Shown: piece after piece, positions 36,045 to 48,479 of the stretch
How positions within the stretch are numbered: position 1 is the stretch's first letter
Layout: the number at the start of each line of letters is the position of its first letter
Assembly: GCA_963931925.1 (NCBI GenBank)
Contig: OZ007580.1
Coordinates: 10,553,501-10,617,500, forward strand
Direction: 5' to 3'
Source of the DNA: Onchidella celtica
Taxonomy: Eukaryota > Mollusca > Gastropoda > Systellommatophora > Onchidiidae
Length of the DNA stretch: 64,000 bases
Notes under the pieces: model-generated
Databases searched by the model: none
What the model saw: only the letters and a program-made list of their open reading frames with translations
What the model was told of the DNA's origin: nothing
Position numbers and translations under genes: made by a program

Positions 36045-38685
36045 CATTCGTTAAGATCATTAATCGGCAGTTATGTTTTCAGGCTGCCATAAAAAATGGC
36101 CGCATTGGTGTGTTTCTAAGGGCTTTGCGGCCGACAGAAGCCCTCGGTACATGGGACCTTCTATCATGGGAAACAGTAAACAAACATAGCAGTTACAAAA
36201 CGGACAGTGATGTGATCCTTGTAGCCCAACAATGTACTCTTCATTTGCTTTGCGCACTTCTCTGTGGTCGAACACCAGTCCTGCCTCTGGCTAACGCTGA
36301 CCAACCATTTTGTCTTGTGAAGTTTAAATAGGCTGCTATATCATTATAACAATATCACTAATGGCATAATTTAATTTACTATTATTATTCCCTACCAATA
36401 ACAGCCTACCGCGATAGCAAAAAGCAAAAATTAATGGTACATTGTAATGTTTAATGCATACAAATATGTTAACATTAGATATTGTCAATAGAAAGATAGC
36501 TTCTGTTGCAGGCTGCTTCGCACCTTCTATTGTTTCAACAATGAGACTTCTCGTCAGTGGAAAGTGCTATGCCCAAATACAACCATCATCAAACTAGACT
36601 CTGAAAATGTACTCTATGTGCAGGACCCGCTCAAGCCAGCTTTTACAAACATAATAATCAAATTTGAGTGTTTACTCTGAATGTGTTGCCTTTTGTTACT
36701 GTGAATAACAGGGTTTCGGACATTGACAAAACAACACTGTTTCTGAGGATGCTGAGGGCATCGGACATGGAAATAATTAACACACCGAAGTCGAATATGA
36801 TGGGAATTCTGTCAACTCCCAAACCAGGATAGAAAAACAAGGGAACCGGCACTGGTCGTTTTGATGTTGTTTTACTATATTTACACCTGAGAACTTCATA
36901 ACAACATTGCCATATCTACAGATTTTGGGTAGGATTTCTGACTAGTGCAGGCCGTAATCAAATTTACTTTCAGCAATATTACATTTTCAGTTAAAGAAAG
37001 AAAAAAAAAACCCCGAGCAATTATGATATTGATATGGATTTTAATATTAAAAAAATATATTCCAAAACACCCAAAGAAAGGGGGGGGGGGAGGGGGAGGG
37101 GGTGGGTGCTTGCGTTAACACCCTTTATCTCATGGTTTTGAAACAATCTACTCCATCAACGGCAATCTGGCCAGCTGGAGGGGCGTTCAATTCTTTCTTA
37201 CAATAATTATTTCCATGCCATTAATTTATGCTCTCACTTTTTTTTTTGTCAAGAGATGAATCTTCTTATCATTCCTGATGTCCCAGTTCAAGTTTTTTTT
37301 GTTGTTTTTTTCTCCCTGTTATATTGATTATTATGATCAATTTCCTGCATTTCATATCACCACTAGTTATGCTATTATGCTAGTCATCAAGGTGAGATTC
37401 TGATGTGTAATAAAATATAACATTTTTATCTTGTCTTATTTCCATAATATTAATAATAATGATAGCGATAATAAATTCCATATCACTGATGTTATTATTA
37501 TTATTATTATTTATCTAATTTACTAATCTTAATCCTAATTATTTTTTTGGTCTGTTTTTTATTTTTTTTTATTTTTTTTTTCGTTTCATAGTTTGACCCA
37601 CGCATTTTCAACGCAGTCTGTTACTGGTTCCCTATCTGAACTTCCCAGTAAAGTTCATAAGGCAATTAAGCCTCTTTGATATTCCCTGCCAAATTACTGT
37701 GGTGCTGGTTTTCATACAAGGAAGTTAGATGCGAAAGTGTCTGACGAATCGTAAAGTAAGCGCTGTACACAACTGTAAAACATTTCTACAGTAAGTGACG
37801 GGTTTCTGAATGGTCTTGACTGCAACATGAACGATATTGATATACGTTTTTAGAGTTTCCACATTCCTAGATATATTTCTCTTTTGTAATTTATTATCAT
37901 TTTATTATTTTATATTATTTCTCGTTATACATAATGTTACTGTTTTTCTCTTTTACTACTTAACCCTCTCTATCCATTTGTGATTAATGCCCTGTACTCT
38001 TCCTTACTCATTCTTTCTTCTATTTCGCTTCCCCCATGTCTCCCACCTCCCCCTAAATCTCCTTTCATCCCCCACCCCCTTCTTCCCTTTCTCCCCCCCC
38101 CCACCCCACCACGATAAGAATACTATTATACACATCCCAGTTTGCATTAATATCGTCTCTCCCTCAAAACTAATTTTACAGTACTATTATGATCTGTTAA
38201 TGATATTGAAACAAGTATTGGCTATATATCCAGGAGACTCTTCCCTACTTTAATCAATCAGTTATAGTTTTTGGATGATTATAAGAATTCTGGCAATAAT
38301 AACATTTTTGAAGGGTGTGGGGGATATACCTGCATGCTAAACAGGCTTTGTTCGTGATGACTGATTGCCACAGAGATTTAAAGTAAATATTTATTTCTAT
38401 TATTCCATACGCTTTCCGCTGTCATTGTTTGTATTCGGAAATAGACTGGGCATAATAGAAATTGCATTGCTGCCGTGATCTGATAAAGACTTTTAGATAT
38501 AATTTTTCTATTTAAAATAATAATGATAGAAAATTTTCATGGCGAGAAAATTATCACTTTTCAGAAGGAATGTGAACTTAAAAATGTGTCAAAAGAAGAA
38601 AAATATAAAAATACAAATTAATGAAGAGAGTCCAATTTTCTGAAGATTCTGAAGTACATACTGGGACACTTACTGTTTTATCTAA
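36045..38685. other. Non-coding stretch, no gene seen
   Basis: AT-rich sequence, T-tracts at 37540-37580 and pyrimidine-rich DNA at 38030-38110. The G-rich tract at 37080-37107 is listed separately. Confidence 0.45.
37080..37107 (+). other. G-rich tract with G-quadruplex potential
   Basis: An eleven-G run followed by G5, G5-6 and G3 runs separated by single A or T. Confidence 0.6.
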
Positions 38686-38690
38686 GTACT

Positions 38691-38800
38691 TATTATATTA
38701 TATTATATTATATTATATTATATTATATTATATTATATTATATTATATTATATTCTATTATATTATATTATATTATATTCTATTATATTATATTATATTT
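38691..38800. repeat. (TATTA)n pentanucleotide microsatellite
   Basis: About 21 units of TATTA with two T-to-C interruptions. The Tyr/Ile/Leu frame is an artefact. Confidence 0.93.
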
Positions 38801-38804
38801 TAGA

Positions 38805-40190
38805 TTTGCAGATTTGCTATATAAAACGGCTGTTTTGTAAGCGCAGAAGACACCAAAATATTTTAATTATCATTTCCATTGAAATGAGGGTGACTGAAAT
38901 CCTAATTGAAATCTTATGAATTTTGTCTTAACAAGGCAAGACATCTAGATTACTTTTTAATGGAATTAACTCATATGTAGGCCTATTTAGACATATCAAT
39001 TTTCACATTATTAAAATATTGTCATTCGCAGTAAGTTTCTCCCTGCATTAGTACCGGGAGCTTTATTTTTGAATGCCCTTGTACTGCAGTTACGGCTGAA
39101 CTTCAAAAAAATTGTGACATTTTGTTTTCACAATTATAAATTTCTTTATAGTGTGCATGGATACATGTATTATCAGGTGTGCTATTTTTCATGCAGCCAC
39201 ACTAGCTGAAATGTTACATAGTTACTGGGTGAATAATAGTGAAAAACGTGTTGTATTACATGGTGTTAGTTTCAAGTTTTTGCAATCTCAGTTTCTTGTG
39301 AATTTGCAAAGACCGCCGGGCCAGGTGAAGGAAGTTCAGCTATTCAAGCCGTACATTATGGGACACGGTGACAAGCAAGGTGGGTCTAGCGTAAACACAA
39401 ATCGCAAATCTCCAGGGAACTAAAAGGGGAAAGGGGGGGGGGGGGGACTTCTGTCCGACAAATACTAAAGTAACTAACCCTTGTTGCACCATAACATTTC
39501 CCAGGTATGTATAGCTAAAAGGTATAGCAGATTATGCCTTCGGGTACTTTAAGAAAGGAGGAAAATCCATAAAACATGAAATATAATTTGAATTTTGGTT
39601 TTCGAATATTTTGTTATTTCGGCGTTGTTGTAGTTATCGTTGGCTACTGATGCTGTTGCTGTCTTTATGCCAATTATGTCATTACATACATACAGCATTT
39701 TCTAAATTATTACCTTTGCATTATCTCATTTGATTACAGAATTGCAAATAGATCTTCAAAGCAACAGTCTAACATGTGATAGACTTGTGTAGAAGTAAGC
39801 TTCCTTTTGCAATTTTCAGAAATCACATACTGTATAACATTATCCTGCATATTTTTAAACAGTCATAAGAGGGCACGCTAGACGGATTACTATTATTATT
39901 ATCAATTTATTAATTTATATATTTATTTATTCGTTCATTTATGTATTTACTTACTTATTTCCGCTATCTGACTTAAAAGACATTCAAAATTACCTTGTAA
40001 ATATTTTGGTGACTTACATCTTTAGATGTTTATAGACAAACTTCTTACCTTGATATAGATATCCCATGAATACTAATCTTGTAACATTGGCAACATCTTG
40101 TGAAAGTTTGCAAGTCTTTGGACAATGTGTAGGCAAGACAATGCTGTCGCTGACAACGCTATAGTGGCTGTTATTTTTTGTGTGTTTGTT
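38805..40190. other. Non-coding stretch, no gene seen
   Basis: AT-rich unique DNA. A 90-codon plus-strand frame (39151-39423) has no recognisable domain and ends at a G run (39433-39446). Confidence 0.4.
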
Positions 40191-40193
40191 CAG

Positions 40194-40253
40194 GAGAGAC
40201 TTGGTAACGTTGGAGTGGACGATATCACCACATTTGCAGTCGTGGAATCAGCC
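40194..40253 (+). other. Possible 60-nt internal exon
   Basis: A pyrimidine/T-rich stretch ending TTTGTTCAG precedes 60 bases that are open in two frames, with one reading ERLGNVGVDDITTFAVVESA. It is followed directly by GTGAGT. Acceptor, length divisible by three and donor fit a phase-0 exon. No homologous protein is recognised and no partner exon is found, so coding status is open. It lies about 0.9 kb left of the CpG-dense region. Confidence 0.25.
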
Positions 40254-40259
40254 GTGAGT

Positions 40260-41050
40260 TTCAAACAAACAAATACACATACAGATCTGTAGTCTGAAAT
40301 GTTGAATGATAACATCACAATCTGGCTGTTACACTTACAGGAGTGTTGCTTTGCTGTGCGCTCTCCAAGACTAAAATTTTGGTTGTTGGTGTCAAATATC
40401 TCTCGTTACTGATATTTTCGTCTTGAGCTGATCATACCTTGCAGTGAGTCAATTTGCCGATCAGTCCAGTGCGTTCAGTAAAGTTCATGTAGCAGGTCGA
40501 AACCTTATCCATGCAATAATCATAGACCTAGGCTACAACAAGCACAGGCCAGTCAGCTAGTGAACGACCCTTAAACCGGGATGGATTGCAGAAAAGCCGA
40601 TAAAACGCCACTCACTTAACCAAAGCCGTAATTTGCACTGCAAACATCGATAATTGAAGCGAACCTGTAATTTAGGGCATGAGTAATTACGTGGTACGAG
40701 AGACACTCGATACCCTCAAATCACTGGGGAGAAAGTTCCAGGTAGCATTGATCCCTTGTATTGCAGTAATGGTGAGAGAATCGTGCCTGATCACAGGTCA
40801 AATTACACTGCACATCTTTATCGGTACTGAACGTGGCTACACTGTGGTGTAACACGCCTCTGGTAATACACACTACACTACACAGTAAAGCCTTGACTTC
40901 GAGCCGGGTACAGGATGTTGTGGTTGCTGTTCAAGATGCTTTATTTGTTGACTTGTTGTTGCTGTCGCAGCTGGTGAAGATGATACTGTTGTTGTTTGTA
41001 GCTGATGATGAAGTAGCAGCAGTGGTGTTACTGCTGTTCCGTCTAGGAGG
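40260..41050. other. Non-coding stretch, no gene seen
   Basis: Unique sequence grading into GTT/GTC-rich DNA at 40915-41040. No supported gene. Confidence 0.35.
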
Positions 41051-41054
41051 TTGC

Positions 41055-41705
41055 TATCTGTTCTCTCAACTGTTTCCCCGGCCGCCCATGGGCCGCTATC
41101 AGCGAGTAGAGCTGAGAGGAACAGAAGTCGCACAGCGTACAACACAGCGAGTGTTTACAGTGGTACAAGCAAATTCACGCCGAGGCCCGATGACTTTCGG
41201 GCAGACAAGCCAGCGTTCAGTCAGGCTACTGTAGGAAAAACAGCGTGCGACGTTGATAAAAACCCCCAACAAAAACTATTTAGTGATAAACAGAGCTGTC
41301 AGACCCTCGACAGTTGGTCGGAGGCCGCTAGGCAGGAAGATTCCTGAGTCTGGAAGCGAGAGCCAATAGTCGCCAAGCGCGCTCCGTTACCGCCCGTTGT
41401 TAGCGCAGTGGGAGATGAAAGAGAGGCGGAGCTTACCGGCGTTGGTTTAGTCGCTGATTGGCCGCACGGAGGGAAGTCGACACTCTTCGTATGGCGGCCG
41501 GATTCTATTCGTCGTGGGCCTGCGGCGAAGGGCGTGAGATGCTATTGAATGGCCCTGCAAGAAAGCGTGGAGGGGGCTGGATGCTCGCAGTTCGTGGAAT
41601 GTCGGCCCTGTCTACAGAACAAAAGAACATGAGTGGCCATGCAGAGTTTGAGTGGGAGTGAGGACGATGGGGGAGAGAGAGACAACTTGTCTGTCTCGCG
41701 CGGAT
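41055..41705. promoter_or_regulatory. CpG-dense segment, candidate promoter
   Basis: I count about 50 CpG dinucleotides in some 650 bp, far denser than the neighbouring AT-rich DNA. It contains CCAAT (41363-41367) and an inverted one, ATTGG (41457-41461), about 90 bp apart, a GC-box-like GAGGCGGAGC between them, and GTATGGCGGCCGG (YY1-like) near 41489. These are features of a bidirectional or housekeeping-type start region. Frames across it (for example 41458-41661) resemble no known protein. It could serve ZIC (transcribed leftwards, 26 kb away), a gene to the right, or a non-coding RNA. Confidence 0.4.
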
Positions 41706-41849
41706 GTTTGGAAACTGTCTAGCATCGAGGCGAGGAGATGAAGAGATACTCGCAGAACGGGGTGTTGAACCAGTGCAATCTTCATCAGTCAACAGAGTAT
41801 GACTGTTGGTTGAGCGCAATACAAGAACAGTACAGTTGCGCATGACTGA

Positions 41850-44110
41850 AAAACGCTGTTCATCGTGGTTATGTCGATTTTGTGTAGGTACGAAAGCCAG
41901 GTATATACGCCAAGAATCACATTATGCCTACTGTGTATAAGCAAACTGTGAAAAGTGTTTAGCCTTTCCTGTCAATGTAGCGCTCATAATTTTATGAAAC
42001 CATTTCAAATTTTTGACAAAATGTCCAAGACACCATAACATCCTGTCCGCCTCTTTCCTCTTCTCTCTTTCTCTCTCTCAAATATACACACGCGCACAGA
42101 CAGACACACAATACAAGTGACTGAGAAAATTATTTACGATGAAATGTAACAGAATTCCTTTAGCTTACAGAGTAACAAGGGCAAAAAATGCGCTTATGGA
42201 ATTTTTACTTTCTCGCTCTTTCTTAAAGTACAAGGCTGGGAACTAACACGTCATGACGTGGCTTTTGTTGACAATCCGACAACGTAATTTATAAACATCT
42301 TGATTTGAAACGTGGAAAAATAAATGAAGATCCTGTGTGCGTCGCGGACGAACTGTTTTTGAAAACCCACATAAACGGTTTTCGTTTTTTTTTTTTTAAA
42401 TATATTTATTTTCCCTGTACACAAAAGACAGTTGGCATTTGGAAACGCGTAAGCAAATTAAGCAGAGCGCCGTAAAATTTGTAGCTGCGTAACTCGCAAC
42501 TCCGTCACAACAAGATTTGTCTCTGCCTGTATCAGTCATCGACACTTAATGTAGCCTGTCTTTTATTATCGCTTTCCTGAAAAAATGTCATTTACAAAAT
42601 ATTATCGTTATCTGGGGTAGGCAGCCATCACAGCTAAATGAAATATTTATAAGTAAAAAAAAAAAAAAATGAATAAAAATAAAAAGTGTAAAATAATTTA
42701 GAACTTATCTTAATCTTTACCCCATTTATAAATGTTAAAAGGATTTTTTTTTCTCTAATTTTTGCTATGGAGATTTAGATTTTAGAAAATTTCCCACTAT
42801 TAGCAAGAGCAGAACATTCAGTCGAGGCGAGTTTACTCTGGCCTAGTGCGAGCAATTTGCTCAATTCTGTATTGCTATCATGACATTAAGACATTTGAGA
42901 CTTCGTTGTATGTTGTGCATATTTTTAAGGGTGAGTGCATGCAGAAAGCTGTATGTTTGACTTCTCTGTCGCCGAGGTCGTTATGTAATATGACAACGTG
43001 AAGGAATGATGTACTCATTTTAAAAAGTCTCATAGTTCAGTATTGCTTTCGCTTATACATTTTTTTGTTCGTTTTGTTTTGTTTTATCTTTGATTTATAC
43101 AGTGTATTATATGGTTTTAAGCTTGCCCACACAATGCTACCATGTTAAACTGTTGCAGTGGAAAAAATCGTATTGCTTAGCCCCAAACAACATTAAACAG
43201 AGGACGCATGAAATATTTTTCGTTGGGCTCAGCTTCATTCTCTGTGTAAGCTCCAGTCGGTAGTAACCCAAAAAAAGCCATTTGTCGCACGATATCAAAA
43301 GTAAGAGAGAAAGATAGAGCACATTACATTTAGTCTCATTCTATAAAATAGTGTTAAAATGTGGACTGGCCTAGACTGGTGTCTGTTACGGCCTTTTCCA
43401 TAACTCCGCAAAATGCTCGAATAGATCGCTGATCTTGAACACTTATCGTATCTCTCAAGTATGCAAAATGTGTTGACTTAAGCGTGAGTTAGTGCGTTTG
43501 TTTGAACTAGGACTATGGGTCGAAACACGATAAATATGGCGATCAATACATTGCTGTTTAATTTTTCTCATTTTTGTTTTTGTTTTTGTTTACTGAATTG
43601 CCTCCACGGCCTATTTTGTGGTATCAAACAAAATTCTATTCATATTATTGGTGCCATTTCTCTTTTCCAGTTTTATTTAATTCTTTGCAGTTTATTTATG
43701 CGACAGTCATAACTCAGCAATACTAAAGTGGACAGAAGTAATGGAAGGATGGAGATATATACAAGGAAAGCAGAGTTCGCCGGTTGAAAACGTTCGTTGA
43801 AACCGTATTCACACAACTCAGATGACAACTCATTTTACATATTATACGGGTTCGAATTCCCTTAATTAAGGAATCCATTTTTTTTTTTTTTTGGTGATTG
43901 AATGGGAGTGTTGTATCTATAGCAAGTGTTTAGTTAAGTAAACTAGCTAGGCTAATTCGAGAGAAATAAATCTTGCACAGTCTTTGTTCTAAGCGTAAAG
44001 ATTTGTGAAGAAAGAAACTTCCAATCATACGTTTAGATTGTAGCCGGCTAAAAATGCTTCTCACTTTTGTGGTTCTAAAGAAAGAAACTGTGAATAAATA
44101 GTAACAAAGA
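41850..44110. other. Non-coding stretch, no gene seen
   Basis: AT-rich unique DNA. A perfect palindrome CACGTCATGACGTG (42247-42260) contains TGACGTG, a bZIP-type core. T-tracts at 42388-42398 and 43878-43892, and an A-tract at 42656-42669. Confidence 0.4.
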
Positions 44111-44116
44111 CTGACC

Positions 44117-44117
<1 letters not shown>

Positions 44118-44160
<43 letters not shown>

Positions 44161-44206
44161 TCTGTGCGTGCGCGCGCGCGTGTCTGTGTGTGTGAGTGTG
44201 TGTGTG
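44118..44206. repeat. (TG)n microsatellite with CG-rich middle
   Basis: About 20 TG units, then GTGCGTGCGCGCGCGCG and a second TG run. Confidence 0.9.
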
Positions 44207-44209
44207 AAA

Positions 44210-47200
44210 TGGATATGTCCACGTCACTCATTGCCAAAAAGTGAAACAGAACACAAAGTTTGATAATTTTTGGCCACATGGTTGGGAAGTTTCAGCTGCT
44301 CACACGTTCACCCTCTAGATTCATTCTAGTAAGATACAGCTAAATTTAAGGTAGGGAATACATCCCAAGTGAAACAGTTTTCTTCGTCTTCTGAGAAATT
44401 AGGTTCTTTCGCACCTGGGCGGTTCTGTGATAGGACGAACGAGATCTAACCTTATTAGTGGCGAATGTAGTTATAAAACTGCTCGTAATGTGAGATTGAC
44501 TAGAACGTAGAAAAGCTCTCGTGATGACGTAAATTCTTTAACACAAAACGTCACTATGACTCCCCGCTGTCAAATTTGATCTATAGAGATCATTTTCTGT
44601 CTTTGAGTGCGAAAGTAGACTATTTAGACGAAAGGCCCTGTATGAGACTTGCAATGTTTGGGTTCGCATTGAGTAGAGCAACTCTTTAAGGTTAGAGCGT
44701 AGGGCTGATGATGTGATTGTCCAGGGCTCAATGTCGGCAAGGAAAGATCAGACAGACTGCACCAACAATGCCAACATTGTCGACAACAACGGCACGGCAG
44801 CGGGTGGTCAGTGTTGTGGTCAGTGGTGAGAACATGTGCGACTTTACGGCTCAAATGAAGGACTTGATGCTATATCATGGACTGGACAATTCTTGTGTTC
44901 AAGCCGTGATCACCCCAACCCTTGTGTGTTTGCACATGGTCCAAATCACAACCACAGCACTCCACTGTCTCTTTCTTTGTCTTCTCTTCCTCTTTTTCTC
45001 TCCCCGTCTTTCTGTTTGCATGGCGGTCTGTCACCTTTTCTCTTCTTTTCTCCTCTCTTCTCTCTGTCTCTGTTTCTCTCTCGCTCTCTCTTCCAAACAC
45101 TTTCTCTCCCCCCCCCCCCCCCTTCTAAAGTCTTGTTGTCAAAATTGTCATTAGCGAACTCATGTAAACTTAAATCACATCACTATACATTGATAAACCA
45201 GAGTTTTCGTGAATCCATTTTCTTTTTTCTCTTCATGTCTCGGAGTCCCCCCCCCCTCCTCCCCCAACCCCCTCCTAAACACACCCACATCCACACATCT
45301 TCTCTCTCCTAATAATTTTCCTGTTTGCGTCTGACAGAGTACCATGCCAGCACAACACAGCCTACAGTCTTTATGAAGAAAACATCAAACCAAAAAAAAA
45401 AAAATACTTTTAAAATGGCAGATTTGATTATTCCATGTCGAACACCTACTCACTCACTCACTGTCCTTCACCCAAACCCCAGAATAAGACGGAACTTAGC
45501 AAAACAATCAAGTTGCTATACGATACCCAACAATTCGCAAGAATGACGCAAGACAATTATTCTTCGGGCTTTCAACTGTTTAAAATTTAAACTTCTCCAG
45601 CTCCCGAAACTTAAAAAAATACCCACCGCTCAGCCTTTGTCCAAAATGAGTTAGAAACGCCTGCATAAGCACAATTCTTAAAGTCTAATTAAATTTGCAC
45701 ACACAATTATAAATTCCATGCACGTAAAACATGTTTTCTGCTCTGTGTCAGAAGGCGGTAGTTCACCTAGTGCAACAAACTGAATTTTTATGCAGGACGC
45801 AGATATTATGCAAATGACTTTAAAGACCCACAAAGCTTTTCTCAGAGTTACAATCACTGGATTAAATAATTATGCAAAACTAAATCAGCTGGAAGAGTTC
45901 AAGTCTGGCTTGAAGGAAACTTTAGGGGGCTTAAGCAATACCTTTTCCTTATACACCATGGCCCATTTGACATCTAAAACCACAAAAATGTAACCTTTCA
46001 AGAAATCAATAACTTGATATTTTTTTCTTCTAATTTGAATACTATGTTCCGTGCATTAAGGCTACGATAGTTCAGTATGCTGGAAAGAAAAATGATATTT
46101 GCATTTGTATCAAGGCCATGCAGTGAAGGTCTGTGCAGTGAAAGATGCTCTTAAAACAAGAATGATAAGTTACGATAAGAGGTGTGTTTGAGGGCGCGGG
46201 TGGTTGGCGGGTGTTCCTGGCAGGGTTTCCATTCTGTCTTATCGTTCTGTTCTGTTCTGTCTATCGTCTTGCTTATTCCTAGAGACAAATCCTAGTACAA
46301 TGATTGTGACCGTTATCGTGTCGACGTCGTACTGTCTCAAACCCAAAATTCAAACTCTAAAAGTTTGAGGGCTCACCAATTAAAAATCTGTTTCATCAAC
46401 ACCGGAAGTGAGAAACTTCACGAAAATAGTCTCTGTTTAAAGTCAACACGAGAGAACTTCAATGTGGCTAGTGAAACACATCCCAGACCACGGGAGTTCC
46501 ATAGAAATTTAAATTATTGTCAAATAAACAGTAAAGATAAGTGCTCTTTGTCCTCATCAGTAGTTTCTGTGAACATCCATGAAAACACAGACTTCTTACA
46601 AAGGATCCCGTCGCGTTATGGCACCCTTTCTCACGAGATAAGAGATGAGCACGGGCTGATGTGTGAGTGTTTGTTTACGGCCAAGGGATCAGTTTTGCAC
46701 TGATAGTTTTCAGTCATGAAGAAGATTCTCTATTTGAACATTTTCAAGGTACCAGTAACAGTTCTGTGATAAACAAGAACGTTAATTTTGAATTCTCTCT
46801 TACTACCTACTGGAGATCAAACCTATTCAAATAGATCTATGTCAACAGAATTCAACGTGGGTCAAGTCTCATTTTAAAAATCTGGCTACAGAGAAAATAA
46901 GGGGGAGGGAGGGGGTGATTAGACGAGGCTGGCTTCCAGATGTAAATCATAATTATAATTATACAAAATTTACACTGATTAAACACAAAGGGCGGAGTTT
47001 CGCAATTGATAAAACACTGAGCAATAAAACGATTTGTTAAGAGGAGTTTTGTTCATGTCAAAAGTGACTCGATTCTGTCACGGTCACAACAGAGCCGTCC
47101 AGTTTGCTATCTTTGCGGCTTTAGTTGTATAATAAGGAATTAGAATAAATCAGGACTGTGAAACAGCTTGGTAAGTGCCACAACGTACTTTTAACAGTTG

Positions 47201-47435
47201 TCAAAGTGTGCCTTTGTCATACATCTTCTACTTACTAAAGGATCTTCTTTTCTTAGAAAATGGAGATAGAACAAACAAGAACTAAGATTGCGATATTGGC
47301 AAATTCAAAACGCATTGTTTAGTTAGATATAACTATAGCCAAAACAACAACAACAAAAAGAAAGCAGTACAACACTGCCGTTTTACGGGAAAAGAGCATT
47401 ATTATGTCACTCAAAGTCAGATTCGCTTCTTAACA
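44210..47435. other. Non-coding stretch, no gene seen
   Basis: Pyrimidine-rich DNA at 44965-45125 and 45240-45310, and C runs at 45106-45122 and 45247-45255. Frames at 44717-45154 and 44836-45312 run through these low-complexity parts. Frames at 45790-45993 and 46365-46703 lack motifs. Confidence 0.4.
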
Positions 47436-47439
47436 TCTT

Positions 47440-47635
47440 TTTGCAGGGCGAAGTCTCTGTCTTTCTATTTGGGATATAATTTTGTACCACTGATAGTTGC
47501 TTTTGGTCACCACAAAATGGAAATTGCACAAACAATAAAGCTGGCACAAAGCGAGGAAATTTTGTAAAATTTTGTTTTTTGGTGTATACGGTCATTTTCA
47601 CGTAACACGCCAGAATTAGGTCACTGTAGCCACGG
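47440..47635 (+). repeat. Dispersed repeat family X, copy 2
   Basis: Core GGTCACCACAAAATGGAA (47506-47523), then AAAATTTTGTTTTTTGGTG, TACGGTCATTTTC, CGCCAGAATTAGGTCACTG. Copy 3 at 61.4 kb follows the same order and spacing (AAAATTTTGTTTTTAGCAC, TACGGTATATTC, GGCAGCAATTAAG). Confidence 0.55.
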
Positions 47636-47639
47636 TATT

Positions 47640-48200
47640 CATCTTTTCAAAATACTTCATAGATCTATCCCTCGTATAATTCTTCCAGTTTCCACTGTGT
47701 TTACGTGTGTGTGTGCTAGAGTGTTTGTATGTGAAAACTAGATGTGTCTCTACATTAATATCATGTACATGTTATTTTGTTAAGACGTGCCCGACTACAC
47801 GTGGAGACATGTAACTACACCATTGTCGACAGTAATTAAAAGGTAAAGTTACAAATACTCGACCTATTTTACTGCCCTCGACGGTGACATTTCCACAAAG
47901 ATTCCTCTTGTAAAACCCCAGAATATTCTCTATCCGTCAGAACAATGGATCCTGGTATAATCGTATATCAAATGGAGAATAATCATACCCATCATGCATG
48001 GTAAATTTACTGGAGGGAGAAGAGGGGTTGGCGGGTGGAGTCGGGGGTGGCGCTCAGCTGTCATTATAAATTAAACCTACGACAGTATTTAAGGATATAG
48101 ATCTAACGCTGATGTGAAATTTTGTATCAAAGTTTGTTAATAATTTCTGGTTGCGTACATAAACCTCCAGCATATTAATGATTAGAGCATCTCATGCGAA
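47640..48200. other. Non-coding stretch, no gene seen
   Basis: Unique sequence, short TG-rich patch at 47704-47716. No gene. Confidence 0.4.
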
Positions 48201-48205
48201 CTGTA

Positions 48206-48472
48206 TACCGCGGGTATAGAGCAAAATTGTTATATCTCCAGGTTTATGAATAGTGGGAGCTTACTCGTAAACACCACAATAAATATTGCTCTCAATGATC
48301 TCATTTTTAAGGGAGATACAACAATACTGCTTCTCTGTAACTTGGAACTGGTTAAAGATAGCGAAATAACGAAAAAATTGCAAGAAGCAGTTTGTTATTA
48401 TTACAGTATAGCCATTATGAATCCCAATTCATAAACCTGGAGATACAACAATTTTGCTCTATACCCGCGATA
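48206..48472. mobile_element. MITE with about 45-bp terminal inverted repeats and TA ends
   Basis: The left end CGCGGGTATAGAGCAAAATT...CCAGGTTTATGAAT and right end ATTCATAAACCTGG...CTATACCCGCG are inverse copies with two or three mismatches. Both ends abut TA (48206-48207 and 48471-48472), as expected for a mariner/Tc1-like TA target duplication. The 180-bp interior encodes nothing recognisable. Confidence 0.78.
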
Positions 48473-48479
48473 CTTGAAT

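Noticed and set aside
41458..41843. Coding genes in the CpG-dense segment (frames on both strands)
   Set aside because: Stop-poor frames are expected in GC-rich DNA, and neither product shows a motif.
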